The position numbers and the translations under genes were made by a program. This document shows positions 18,130-26,666 of a stretch of 64,000 bases of DNA, in pieces (positions within the stretch are counted from its first letter, which is position 1; each line of letters starts with the position of its first letter). This DNA is from Streptomyces gelaticus. Its GTDB lineage: Bacteria > Actinomycetota > Actinomycetes > Streptomycetales > Streptomycetaceae. A model generated the notes under the pieces. That model ran no database searches, had not been told where the DNA came from, and saw only the letters and a program-made list of their open reading frames with translations. The DNA is taken from positions 248,001 to 312,000 of the forward strand of contig NZ_BMTF01000003.1 in the NCBI RefSeq assembly GCF_014649535.1, given 5' to 3'.

Positions 18130-20726
18130 GCGGAACGAGCGGGCGCTCGGCAAGGCGCTCGGCAAGGACGGACGGGCCCTCGGCAAGGACAGAGAAAGAG
18201 ACGGCGAACGTGGTGTGGTCGGGCAGCTGGGTGACGCAGCGACTGGGTGTCGAGCTCGTCGGTGAGGGGACGCCCGGCGGCGACGGGGAGCTGAGAGAAC
18301 TGCTGGGCCTCGCCCTGCGCCGCAACCCCAAGCGGGCCCATCTCCTCGTGTCGAACGTCCTCGGCAAGCACGTGCCGCAGAAGCCCTCCGTGGTCTACGG
18401 CACCGGATTCGAGCTCGGCCGGCGGGTGCACGCACTCCTCGGTGACGCCGCGGCGCGCCGGGCTGTGGTGCTCGGTTACGCGGAGACGGCCACCGGCCTC
18501 GGCCACGCGGTCGCCGACGGCCTGGGCGTGGCACCGTACCTCCACTCCACGCGCCGCCCCGTCGAGGGCGTGGCGAGGGCGGGCGGCTTCGAGGAGTCCC
18601 ACTCGCACGCCACCTCGCACCTGCTGCTCCCGGAGGACCCGGACCTGCTGGCGGGCGACCGCGGCCCGGCGGGCGCGCGCGTGGACACGGACGCGCCCCT
18701 GGTGCTGGTGGACGATGAATTCTCCACGGGCAACACCGTGCTCAACACCATCCGCGCACTGCACGAGCGGTATCCACGGAGCCGTTACGTCATCGTCGCC
18801 CTGATGGACATGAGGTCGCCGGCCGACCGGGGAAGGCTGACGGAGTTCGCCGCGGAGATCGGCGCCCGCGTCGACCTGGTGGCGCGCGGCTCGGGCACGG
18901 TCACCCTCCCGGAAGGCGTCCTGGAGAAGGGCCAGGCACTGGTCGCCGCGCACGAGTCGCAGTCCGAGGCCCCCACCGCGCACGCAGCGGCCGGTGCTCC
19001 CGGTCCGCGCGTGGACGGAGCCCCCGGCCCCCGGCCCTGCACCCGGGTGGACCTCCGGTGGCCCGCCGGTGTGCCCGACGGCGGGCGGCACGGTTTCACC
19101 CCCGCCCACCGGGCGGTCCTGGAGCCGGCCCTCCCCGCCATGGCCGACCGCATCGCCGAAGCGCTGGGCGACGCCCGCCGCGTACTGGTCCTCGGCTTCG
19201 AGGAGCTGATGTACGCCCCGCTGCGCCTGGGCACGGCCCTGGAGGAGCGCACCGACGCCGAGGTGCGCTACTCCACCACCACGCGTTCCCCCGTCCTCGC
19301 CGTGGACGACCCGGGCTACGCGATACGGACCCGGCTGGTCTTCCCGGCCCACGACGACCCGGCCGACGGGCCCGGCGACCGGTACGCGTACAACGTGGCC
19401 GGCGCCGGCTTCGACGCCGTGGTGCTCGCCGTCGACTCGGCCGCCGACACCCCCGAACTCCACGCCCCCGACGGCCTGTTGGCGCAGCTCGCCGCGCACA
19501 CCGGACACGTCCTGCTCGCGGTCGTCCCCTCGTACGTCCCGTCGCGCCCCCACCCGCATGCCTCCGAACGGCAGGAACCCCCCATGCTGCCCGAGCCCCT
19601 CCGCGGCCCCGCCTTCTCGTCCTACGCTCCGGACGAGGTCGGCTGGCTGCTCCAGGACCTCTCGGGCACCGAGCTGGAGGCGCCCACCGAGGAGCGCGAG
19701 GAGGCGATACAGAGCGGTGGCGCGCACTACGCCGAGTCGCTGCCCGTCGAGTACCAGCCGTCCGCCCAGTACCAGGAGCTGTTCAAGGCGGCCCTGGAGC
19801 TGTCGGCCGCCCGCGTCGCCCGCGCCGTCGGCACCGTCACCGAGACGGTCCTCGCCGAGCGCGCCCCCCGCCCGGTCCTGGTCTCGCTCGCCAGGGCCGG
19901 CACACCCGTCGGCGTACTCATGCGCCGCTGGGCCCGGCACCGGCACGGCATCGACCTGCCGCACTACGCCGTCTCCATCGTGCGGGGCCGCGGCATCGAC
20001 GCCAACGCCCTGCGCTGGCTGGCCGCCCACCACGACCCGGCGGACGTCGTCTTCGTCGACGGCTGGACCGGCAAGGGCGCGATCACCCGTGAACTCTCCG
20101 CGGCGCTCGCCGAGTTCGACGGATTCAACCCGGAGATCGCGGTACTGGCCGACCCGGGCGGCTGCGTCCGCACGTACGGCACCCGCGAGGACTTCCTCAT
20201 CCCGTCCGCCTGCCTCAACTCCACCGTCTCCGGCCTGATCTCGCGAACCGTCCTCCGCTCCGACCTGGTCGGCCCCGAGGACTTCCACGGCGCGAAGTTC
20301 TACCAGGAACTCGCGGACACCGATGTGTCCGGCCATTTCCTCGACACCGTCGCCGCGCACTTCGGCGAGGTCGTCGACGACGTGGACGCCGAGGTCAAGG
20401 AGCTGCTCGCGGCCGACCGCGCACCCACCTGGGAGGGCTGGGCCGCCGTGGAGCGGATCAGCGAGGAATACGGCATCCACGACGTCAACCTCGTCAAGCC
20501 GGGCGTCGGCGAGACGACCCGGGTCCTGCTGCGCCGCGTCCCCTGGAAGATCCTCGCCCAGCGCGGCGCGGGCGCGGACCTCGAACACATCCGTCTGCTG
20601 GCCGAACAGCGGGGCGTGACGGTGGAGGAGGTCGACGGACTCCCGTACACCTGCGTCGGACTGATCCACCCGAAGTACACCAGGGGCGCGACGGGCGCGG
20701 ACGGCAAGGCGGTGGAGTCGAAGTGA
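18126..20726 (+). CDS. Phosphoribosyltransferase-TRSP-StiP fusion protein
   Basis: This 866-residue protein joins two proteins that I know as separate neighbours in Ter operons. Residues about 30-270 are a phosphoribosyltransferase with the PRPP loop LVLVDDEFSTGNTV. Residues about 290-460 resemble the associated TRSP module. From residue 487 (internal ATG at 19584) it is a StiP-type protein: SYAPDEVGWLLQDLSG, IQSGGAHYAESLPVEYQPS, and a second PRTase-like half with VVFVDGWTGKGAI. No stop codon lies between the parts. The internal ATG keeps GGCAGGA upstream, so a free StiP might also be made. The end overlaps the HAD gene (GTGA). Confidence 0.85.
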   Translation: MSGTSGRSARRSARTDGPSARTEKETANVVWSGSWVTQRLGVELVGEGTPGGDGELRELLGLALRRNPKRAHLLVSNVLGKHVPQKPSVVYGTGFELGRRVHALLGDAAARRAVVLGYAETATGLGHAVADGLGVAPYLHSTRRPVEGVARAGGFEESHSHATSHLLLPEDPDLLAGDRGPAGARVDTDAPLVLVDDEFSTGNTVLNTIRALHERYPRSRYVIVALMDMRSPADRGRLTEFAAEIGARVDLVARGSGTVTLPEGVLEKGQALVAAHESQSEAPTAHAAAGAPGPRVDGAPGPRPCTRVDLRWPAGVPDGGRHGFTPAHRAVLEPALPAMADRIAEALGDARRVLVLGFEELMYAPLRLGTALEERTDAEVRYSTTTRSPVLAVDDPGYAIRTRLVFPAHDDPADGPGDRYAYNVAGAGFDAVVLAVDSAADTPELHAPDGLLAQLAAHTGHVLLAVVPSYVPSRPHPHASERQEPPMLPEPLRGPAFSSYAPDEVGWLLQDLSGTELEAPTEEREEAIQSGGAHYAESLPVEYQPSAQYQELFKAALELSAARVARAVGTVTETVLAERAPRPVLVSLARAGTPVGVLMRRWARHRHGIDLPHYAVSIVRGRGIDANALRWLAAHHDPADVVFVDGWTGKGAITRELSAALAEFDGFNPEIAVLADPGGCVRTYGTREDFLIPSACLNSTVSGLISRTVLRSDLVGPEDFHGAKFYQELADTDVSGHFLDTVAAHFGEVVDDVDAEVKELLAADRAPTWEGWAAVERISEEYGIHDVNLVKPGVGETTRVLLRRVPWKILAQRGAGADLEHIRLLAEQRGVTVEEVDGLPYTCVGLIHPKYTRGATGADGKAVESK

Positions 20727-21598
20727 CCGCCCCCGAGACCACGGCGACGGCCGATGCCGGCGCCCCCGTGACACTGGTCGCCAGCGACCTCGACCGCACC
20801 CTGATCTACTCCGCGGCGGCGCTCCGGCTCGCCGTGCCGGACGCCGAGGCCCCCCGGCTGCTGTGCGTGGAGGTCTACGACCGAAAGCCGCTCTCCTACC
20901 TGACGGAGACGGCCGCGGCACTGCTCGACGAACTGGCCCGCACCACGGTCTTCGTGCCCACGACCACCCGCACCCGCGAGCAGTACGGACGCATCCGCCT
21001 GCCCGGCCCCGCACCGCGGTTCGCGATCTGCGCCAACGGCGGGCACCTGCTCGTCGACGGCGAGTCCGACCCCGGCTGGCAGCGGCAGGTGGCCCGCAGG
21101 CTCGCCGACGAATGCGCCTCCCTCGCCGAGGTCCGCGCCCACCTCCTGGCCGCGGCCGACCCCGCCTGGCTGCTCAAGGAACGGGTTGCCGAGGACCTCT
21201 TCGCCTACCTCGTCGTGGAGCGCCCGCTGCTGCCCGGGAGCTGGGTCGAGGAACTGGGGGAGTGGGCGCGGACACGCGGCTGGACGGTCTCCCTCCAGGG
21301 CCGCAAGATCTACGCCGTTCCGGGCCCGCTGACCAAGAGCGCCGCCATGGAGGAAGTGGCCCGGCGCACCGGCGCCACGCTCACCCTCGCCGCCGGCGAC
21401 AGCCTCCTCGACGCCGATCTGCTCCTCGCCGCCGACCGCGCCTGGCGCCCGGCCCACGGCGAACTGGCCGATACCGGCTGGAGCGCCCCGCACGCCGAGG
21501 CGACGGCCGCGCACGGCGTGGCGGCGGGCGAGGAGATCCTCCGGCACCTCCTGAGGGCTGCGAGCGGGGGAAGGCCGGGCGAGGCAGGATCGTCCTGA
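20723..21598 (+). CDS. HAD-superfamily hydrolase of the Ter enzyme module
   Basis: This is a 291-residue phosphatase of the Cof-like HAD group. Motif I is VASDLDRTLIY, with the nucleophile Asp and acid Asp two residues on. Motif II is VPTTTRTREQY. Motif IV is LAAGDSLLDADLLLAAD. The cap insert lies between. It starts with a GTG that overlaps the StiP-fusion stop (20723-20726), so it is the third coupled gene after CitE-like and PRTase-StiP. In related operons these enzymes are predicted to make or turn over a ribosyl-linked metabolite; this enzyme would remove a phosphate. Confidence 0.88.
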   Translation: MTAPETTATADAGAPVTLVASDLDRTLIYSAAALRLAVPDAEAPRLLCVEVYDRKPLSYLTETAAALLDELARTTVFVPTTTRTREQYGRIRLPGPAPRFAICANGGHLLVDGESDPGWQRQVARRLADECASLAEVRAHLLAAADPAWLLKERVAEDLFAYLVVERPLLPGSWVEELGEWARTRGWTVSLQGRKIYAVPGPLTKSAAMEEVARRTGATLTLAAGDSLLDADLLLAADRAWRPAHGELADTGWSAPHAEATAAHGVAAGEEILRHLLRAASGGRPGEAGSS

Positions 21599-21642
21599 CG
21601 CCGGGCACAGCGCACCGGCCGGTCGAGCACGAGGAGCGTGGC

Positions 21643-22302
21643 ATGACCAAGGGCAACGAAACCAAGATCACGGACGAGCTGTACGCGTACATGCTGGCGC
21701 ACAATCCACCGCTCGACGCGGTGCAGCGCGAGCTCGTCGAGACCACGTACGCACGCCTCCCCGAGCACGCCGGCATGCAGTCGGCCGAGGAACAGGGACC
21801 GCTGCTCGCCTTCCTCGTCCGGCTGACCGGGGCCCGGCACATCGTGGAGGTCGGGACGTTCACCGGGTTCTCCGCCCTGTCGATGGCGCAGGCACTGCCC
21901 GCCGACGGGCGGCTGATCGCCTGCGACATCTCGGAGGAGTGGACCGCCTACGGCCGTGAGGCATGGGAGAAGGCGGGCGTCGCGGACCGGATCGAGCTCC
22001 GTATCGCCCCCGCGCTCGACACCCTGCGGGCGATGCCGGCCGAGCCGCACATCGATCTCGCCTACCTGGACGCCGACAAGGGCAACTACATCCCGTACTG
22101 GGAGGAGTTGGTGCCCAGGATGCGGCAGGGCGGACTCGTCGTCACGGACAACGTGCTCTTCCACGGCGGGGTGACCGACCCGCAGGCGACCGGCGGAGCG
22201 GCGGCGATCAAGGAGTTCAACGAGCACGTCGCCGCCGATCCGCGGATGGACAGTGTGCTGCTGACCGTGTCCGACGGCCTGACGCTCTCCCGCAAGCGGT
22301 AG
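21643..22302 (+). CDS. Class I SAM-dependent O-methyltransferase
   Basis: This is a 219-residue enzyme of the catechol/caffeoyl-CoA O-methyltransferase family (Methyltransf_3). SAM-binding motif I is HIVEVGTFTGFSALSMA. Metal-binding acidic residues are expected in DLAYLDADKGNYIPYWEE and VVTDNVLFHGGV. The ATG at 21643 is preceded by GAGGAGCG. It lies 44 bp after the HAD gene on the same strand, so it could be the last gene of the Ter enzyme operon or an independent neighbour. The small-molecule acceptor is unknown; the family methylates vicinal hydroxyls with Mg. Confidence 0.9.
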   Translation: MTKGNETKITDELYAYMLAHNPPLDAVQRELVETTYARLPEHAGMQSAEEQGPLLAFLVRLTGARHIVEVGTFTGFSALSMAQALPADGRLIACDISEEWTAYGREAWEKAGVADRIELRIAPALDTLRAMPAEPHIDLAYLDADKGNYIPYWEELVPRMRQGGLVVTDNVLFHGGVTDPQATGGAAAIKEFNEHVAADPRMDSVLLTVSDGLTLSRKR

Positions 22303-22324
22303 CGGCCCCGGCCGCCCGGGGCCG
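22303..22324. terminator. Bidirectional terminator, O-methyltransferase/FmdB
   Basis: A 9-bp G/C stem, CGGCCCCGG (22303-22311), pairs with 22316-22324 around a 4-nt loop. It begins directly after the methyltransferase stop and nine bases from the convergent FmdB stop. Confidence 0.65.
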
Positions 22325-22332
22325 TCCGCTCC

Positions 22333-22554
22333 TCAGCCGCAGCAACCCCCGCCGCAGCAACCGCCCCCGCCGCCGGCCGACGGGGCGGCGGGCGCGGACT
22401 TGGCGGACGACCCGCCGACGGCCACGGTGGAGAGCAGCTTCACGGTGTCGGAGTGCCCGGCGGGACAGGAGGCCGGATCGGAGGACCGAGCCATCGGACG
22501 GCTGAGTTCGAAGGTGTCCCCACAGGAGCGGCAGCGGAATTCGTAACGAGGCAT
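22333..22554 (-). CDS. FmdB-type zinc-ribbon protein with Gly/Cys tail
   Basis: This is a 73-residue protein with a rubredoxin-like zinc ribbon: MPRYEFRCRSCGD provides the first Cys pair and SCPAGHSD the second metal-ligand region, with histidine in place of a fourth cysteine. A flexible Ser/Ala linker leads to a C-terminal GGGGGCCGGGCCG tail with two vicinal Cys pairs. FmdB-like proteins are proposed regulators or metal-handling factors; the role is not established. It is monocistronic and convergent with the methyltransferase. Confidence 0.85.
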   Translation of the reverse strand: MPRYEFRCRSCGDTFELSRPMARSSDPASCPAGHSDTVKLLSTVAVGGSSAKSAPAAPSAGGGGGCCGGGCCG

Positions 22555-22614
22555 GGCCCCAGGTTAGGGCCTGTCCGTCACCGGTGCGCCGATGCGTGCA
22601 CGACGGGCGACGGG

Positions 22615-23205
22615 TCAGGGGTTGCGCCGGACGACCGGCATCGGCGGTGCGCTCGCCCTCCGGTTCAGCCGCATCTCCTGCGCGGCCTCCTCGGGGTGGC
22701 GGGCCCGCCAGTACGGGTTGTCGTGCGGAAGGCCGCCGGTGACCCGCCCGTACATCCCGAAGACCATCAGCATCAGACCGACCACAAAGCTGAACAGCAC
22801 GTTCTGGATGCGGAAGGCGAGGAAGTTGTAGTCGGTGTCCAGCAGCGCGAGATTGACGAAGCCGCTGAGGATGAAGGCGATGCCCAGAATCATGTTGAGC
22901 GTCGAGGCGAAGTTGCCGCCGATCACCATGCCGATGAACAGGAGCAGGCCGACGCAGATGGACAGGACGCTCAGGGCACCGTTGGTATTGAGGCCCGCGA
23001 CGGTGGCTCCGCCGGTGTTGAAGAAGCCGATCTTGTCGATCAGCCCCAGGACACCGAAGGCGAGCAGCACGAGTCCCATCAGCCCTGCCCCGACCCGGTA
23101 GACGCTGTTGAGCCGGTGATCGACCGGCAGATGCTTGTCGAGCCGGGTGGCCTTGCGGCGGCGTGGGGCCCGTCGTCCACCGGTGTGCAGTACATGGGTG
23201 GCCAT
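22615..23205 (-). CDS. DUF4383 membrane protein
   Basis: This is a 196-residue protein with a basic N-terminus (RRAPRRRKATRLDKHL) and four hydrophobic segments: YRVGAGLMGLVLLAFGVLG, LSICVGLLLFIGMVIGG, a helix around MILGIAFILSGFVNLALL, and FSFVVGLMLMVFGMY. This is the DUF4383 four-helix arrangement. The cytoplasmic tail ends in basic residues. The ATG at 23205 is chosen because GAAGGAGG lies eight bases upstream; a longer frame to 23253 lacks this. Function unknown. Confidence 0.85.
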   Translation of the reverse strand: MATHVLHTGGRRAPRRRKATRLDKHLPVDHRLNSVYRVGAGLMGLVLLAFGVLGLIDKIGFFNTGGATVAGLNTNGALSVLSICVGLLLFIGMVIGGNFASTLNMILGIAFILSGFVNLALLDTDYNFLAFRIQNVLFSFVVGLMLMVFGMYGRVTGGLPHDNPYWRARHPEEAAQEMRLNRRASAPPMPVVRRNP

Positions 23206-23292
23206 GGCGGCCTCCTTCGCGCTACTACCAGGATCCGCCCAAGGCATTGCCACCGCACACCCGAGCCCGCGACGGCCGTGGCGCGGAGCCTG

Positions 23293-23433
23293 TACGGCTC
23301 AGCCGCCCGTCGTACGGCTCAGGCGCCCGTACGTACGGCTCAGGTGCTCGCTCAGGCCGTGGCGTGGAACCCCTACGGCTCAGGCGCCCACGCGGGGTCC
23401 GGGCGCGGAGCAGCCCTACGGCTCAGGCGCCCG
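23293..23433. repeat. Five interspersed TACGGCTCAGGCGCCC repeats
   Basis: Five near-identical 16-17-bp copies begin at 23293, 23313, 23334, 23374 and 23417. Copies 2, 4 and 5 match TACGGCTCAGGCGCCC; copies 1 and 3 differ at one and two positions. The last copy contains the stop codon and final codons of the coiled-coil gene (minus), so the others look like duplicated 3' ends of that gene or expansion of a short motif. They fill the gap between the DUF4383 and coiled-coil genes. Confidence 0.8.
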
Positions 23434-24790
23434 CCCCGCGCTCCTCACGGATCTCGGAGACCACCCGCGCGGCCGTCCGCCGCACCGCTTCGGTCTCCGT
23501 CAGGAAGTGCCAGTAGTCGGGGTGACGACCGTCGAGCGCGGCGACGGCGCGGTCCAGCCGGGCCACGGCATCGTCCAGCGGACGTGCATGGCGCGGATCG
23601 GGCGTGCTGCGCCCGTCCATGGCCAGGCGCTGCGCGTCGCGGACCGCGAACCGGGTCCGCTGGATCTCCTGCTGCGGGTCCTTGGCCACATCGTCCAGCC
23701 GGTGCAGCCGTTCACCGGCCGCGGAGACCGCCTCGTCCGTGGCGTTCAGCAGGGCGCGGACCGTGCTCAGCCGGGACGTCGCATCGGCCCACCGCTGCTC
23801 GTCCCGGGCCTGGGCGGCCTCCTTCAGCTTCTCCTCGGCCTGCCGCACATTGACGGCCGCCTGCTCGGGCACGGGCTGGAGGTCCTGCCAGCACGCGGCC
23901 GAGAAGCGCCGCCGCAACTCGCTCAGCACCGGCTCCACCGAGCCCGCCCGGGTCGTCAAGGCCTGGGCACGGGTACGCAACGACACCAGCCGGTGATCGA
24001 TCTCGGCGGCGCGCTCGGGCAGCTTGTCCGCCTCGGACCGCACCGCCTCGGCATCACGCAGCACCCGGTCGGCACGCTGCAAGGTCTCCGTGACGCCGTG
24101 CCGGCCGGCTCCCTGGTTGAGCTTGGTCAGCTCGGGGGCGAGGGCCGCCAGCCGGGCGGCGAGATCATCCGCCCGCAGTCCGGACGCGCGCACCGCGTCG
24201 AGAGCGTTGCTCGCGCCGAGCAACGCCTGCCGGGCCCGCTCCACGGCGGGCGCGAGCCGGGCGAGCTGCGTCTCCGCGCTGCCCAGCAGCGGACCGAGCC
24301 CCTGCGCGAACCGGTCCAGCTCGGCCTTGACCCGTACCAGCTCTTCCCTGGCCGTCGTCAGCTCGCTCCGCGCGCGGGAGGCTACCGACGGCTCCAGATC
24401 GTCCCGGTCCAGATCGTGTGCGTCGACCGCGGTGATGTACGTATGGCTGGCCTCGTCGATCCGCCGCCCCAGGGCGGCGAAGTCGTCCACGGCCCCGCGC
24501 GCGGCGGGCGAGCTGTCCACCGCGGTGATGGTCTCTATCGAGATCCGCAGATCGCGCTGGGCGGTGTCCAGCTCGTAGAAGGCCGACGCGGCGGCATCCT
24601 TCGCGGCCTGTGCCTCGGCGCGCTGACTCTCGCCGCGCCCGCCGAACCAGCGCCTCGTACCACCACCCGCGAAAGCGGCCGGCAACGCGGCGGCGAGCAG
24701 CGGCACCGGCAACAGCATCAGCACGAACACATCCCTGACGGCGGAACTCCCACCCGCTCTCGCCCGCGGCTGCGCGTGTGTCGCCGTCAC
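23423..24790 (-). CDS. Membrane-anchored coiled-coil protein
   Basis: This is a 455-residue protein with one N-terminal membrane segment (VFVLMLLPVPLLAAALPAAFAGG, residues about 20-42) followed by about 400 residues of almost continuous amphipathic helix rich in Ala, Leu, Arg and Glu (for example ELDTAQRDLRISIETI, QAEEKLKEAAQARDE). A single Cys-Trp pair occurs near SAACWQDLQPV. I know the type as a conserved Streptomyces hypothetical but can give no function. The GTG at 24790 is supported by GGGAGAGGGA just upstream. It lies 71 bp after the DUF4097 lipoprotein gene on the same strand, so the two may form an envelope operon. Confidence 0.8.
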   Translation of the reverse strand: MTATHAQPRARAGGSSAVRDVFVLMLLPVPLLAAALPAAFAGGGTRRWFGGRGESQRAEAQAAKDAAASAFYELDTAQRDLRISIETITAVDSSPAARGAVDDFAALGRRIDEASHTYITAVDAHDLDRDDLEPSVASRARSELTTAREELVRVKAELDRFAQGLGPLLGSAETQLARLAPAVERARQALLGASNALDAVRASGLRADDLAARLAALAPELTKLNQGAGRHGVTETLQRADRVLRDAEAVRSEADKLPERAAEIDHRLVSLRTRAQALTTRAGSVEPVLSELRRRFSAACWQDLQPVPEQAAVNVRQAEEKLKEAAQARDEQRWADATSRLSTVRALLNATDEAVSAAGERLHRLDDVAKDPQQEIQRTRFAVRDAQRLAMDGRSTPDPRHARPLDDAVARLDRAVAALDGRHPDYWHFLTETEAVRRTAARVVSEIREERGAGA

Positions 24791-24861
24791 ATCCCTCTCC
24801 CGTGCCGTTTCGCCCTGCCCGGTACATTCTCCCACCAGGTAAAGACGAACACACGGGCCGG

Positions 24862-25626
24862 TTAGTTCGCGCTTCGGACGGTGACTTCGCCGTTGTCGCT
24901 CCGGGCCCTCACCACATGACTGCTGTCGGCGCTGCGCGGCACGTCCACCGAGGTGCGCCCGTGGTCGGCGGTGGCATCCACCGCGTACTTCTCGGGGCCG
25001 CCCGGCAGGTCGACGGTGACCGCCCCGTTGTCGCTCACGGTGTCCACGAGATCCGGCACGGCCGTGAACCCCAGCCGGATCATGCCGTTGTCGGACCGTG
25101 CCGACACGGACCCGGACGAGATCCCCTCGGCGACGATGGCACCGTTGTTGCTGGTCAGCTTGAGCGGCCCGGTGGAGTCCCGGACGGTCACCTCGCCGTT
25201 GTCGGCGCTGAGCGTGAGCGGGGTGCGGAAGCCGGAGGCGACGACCTTCCCGTCGTCCCCCTCGACGACCACCGCCACCCCGCGCGGCACCTTCACCTGA
25301 TGCTCCGCGGCACAGTTGCTGATCAACGCATCGCACTCCACCCCGAGCGTGAGCGTGTCGTCCTGCATCCCCCAGTGCGGCTCGGGCCCGTCCCCGAACA
25401 CCACCCAACCGTCGACACGACGGGTCACCTCGACCTTCTGCACATCGGCCGGCACGAGCTCCAGCGACGACTGCCCGGAACGGATGGTCAGCGTCTTCCC
25501 GCTCAACGCGAACGACTTGTGCTGGGCAGGAGCGTCGCTCACATCCGTACTGCCACAACCTGACAGAACGAGAGCCAGGAGCACGGCGCCTCCGGACGCG
25601 ACGAGAGTGCGGGTGCGGACTGCCAC
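24862..25626 (-). CDS. DUF4097 beta-strand repeat lipoprotein
   Basis: This is a 254-residue predicted lipoprotein. A short signal ends in the lipobox VLSGC, with Cys about residue 24 lipidated. The mature part is a series of short beta repeats typical of DUF4097/DUF4098 (ADNGEVTVRDSTG, SNNGAIVAEGISSG, SDNGMIRLGFTAV, SDNGAVTVDLPGG, ARSDNGEVTVRSAN), which form a right-handed beta-helix. Such proteins often sit near stress-signalling or envelope genes. The start codon is ATG, with no clear ribosome site. It is probably cotranscribed with the coiled-coil gene. Confidence 0.88.
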   Translation of the reverse strand: MAVRTRTLVASGGAVLLALVLSGCGSTDVSDAPAQHKSFALSGKTLTIRSGQSSLELVPADVQKVEVTRRVDGWVVFGDGPEPHWGMQDDTLTLGVECDALISNCAAEHQVKVPRGVAVVVEGDDGKVVASGFRTPLTLSADNGEVTVRDSTGPLKLTSNNGAIVAEGISSGSVSARSDNGMIRLGFTAVPDLVDTVSDNGAVTVDLPGGPEKYAVDATADHGRTSVDVPRSADSSHVVRARSDNGEVTVRSAN

Positions 25627-25860
25627 GATGATCTTTCCCCCAGGTCGTACGGTGGATGATGCTTCGGTACTGCGACCCTCACGGTACGTACGCGACCGCC
25701 CCCGCCAGAATCCGGACGGCTACCGTACGCAGGGTGGGGATAACCCCCGCATGCCCCGTCGTCCCTGCGCCGACGGCCGTCTCCGTCCGCTGCTGCCGGG
25801 GACCGTCCGGATCGTTTGTGACCACGGGCCGTAGTCCATGTACGCTGTTGCCTCATCCAC

Positions 25861-25935
25861 GGGTGCGTAGCTCAGGGGTAGAGCGCTGCTCTTACAAAGC
25901 AGATGTCGGCGGTTCGAAACCGTCCGCGCCCACCA
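25861..25935 (+). tRNA. tRNA-Val (anticodon UAC), CCA encoded
   Basis: The cloverleaf is readable. The acceptor GGGTGCG (25861-25867) pairs with CGCGCCC (25925-25931) with one G-T. The D arm is GCTCAGGGGTAGAGC. The anticodon stem CTGCT/AGCAG encloses CTTACAA, giving anticodon TAC (Val, GUA codons). The T arm is GGCGG-TTCGAAA-CCGTC. The 3' ACCA is encoded. A terminator follows six bases later. The 3' half is a likely integration site, given the integrase relic downstream. Confidence 0.97.
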
Positions 25936-25940
25936 GCCAG

Positions 25941-25973
25941 AACGCCCCCGCAGCGAGCCGCTGCGGGGGCGTT
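25941..25973. terminator. Terminator after tRNA-Val
   Basis: A perfect 14-bp stem, AACGCCCCCGCAGC (25941-25954), pairs with 25960-25973 around a 5-nt loop, six bases after the tRNA CCA end and 26 before the convergent integrase relic. Confidence 0.85.
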
Positions 25974-25998
25974 GACGGTAGTTCTTGACGGCAGTCGC

Positions 25999-26505
25999 TC
26001 AGCCAGACGGGCGGCGACGCCGCAACAGGCGGTCCATGTGACCCATCGCCTCCCTTCGATTGTCGTCGGAGACGTGGGTGTAGATGTTCGTCGTGACGGC
26101 GATCTGTGAGTGACCCAGAATCTCCATCACGACGCGCGCCGGCACACCTGCGGCGAACAGGAGCGTGGCGCATCCGTGCCGGGCGCCGTGGAGCCGGATG
26201 CGGGGGAGCCCTGCCTCCTCTGTGATGCGCTGGAACGAACGGCTGACGAACGCCGCGTACAGCGGGTCCTGCCTCGCAGCCTCCAGGAAGGTTGTCGTCT
26301 GGTCCAGACCCCATGGCTTGAGCTCCCGAGACTGCACCCGAGGGGGCGTGGCGAAGAGGGCGAGGACGACCGCTGAGGCGGTCACGATCAGGCCGCCTGT
26401 GCTCTTGAGAGCGAGGTGACCGCGACCCGCCCGGAAGCTGATGCCGTGACGCTTCCGGCGGGTGGCAGGGGCAGTTGCATGGACAGCGGAACCCCCAGCA
26501 GGCAA
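25999..26505 (-). pseudogene. Decayed tyrosine integrase with internal deletion
   Basis: This is an open frame of up to 168 residues holding two separated pieces of a phage/ICE-type tyrosine recombinase. The first piece, VQSRELKPWGLDQTTTFLEA followed by ARQDPLYAAFV, is the start of the catalytic domain. It jumps straight to SFQRITEEAGLPRIRLHGAR, the C-terminal part with HGAR (HxxR), LGHSQ and the nucleophile Tyr in TNIYTHV. About 120-150 residues are missing between, including the first catalytic Arg, and the N-terminal DNA-binding domains are unrecognisable. It lies beside tRNA-Val in the convergent orientation typical of elements such as SLP1 or pSAM2. It is almost certainly inactive. Confidence 0.85.
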
Positions 26506-26666
26506 CGGAGGGCTGACCTGCGGCGATTTGCGAGACGCACTGGGCTTGTGGAGTCGTGTGCCGTCCGTGCTCCTGTCCGCGATATCTGCGCCTTCCTCGG
26601 CGCGGCCGGTGCTGGGAACATTCCGGGGTCTGATCGGTGGCGATGCCGGAGACGGAAGGGGGCGGG

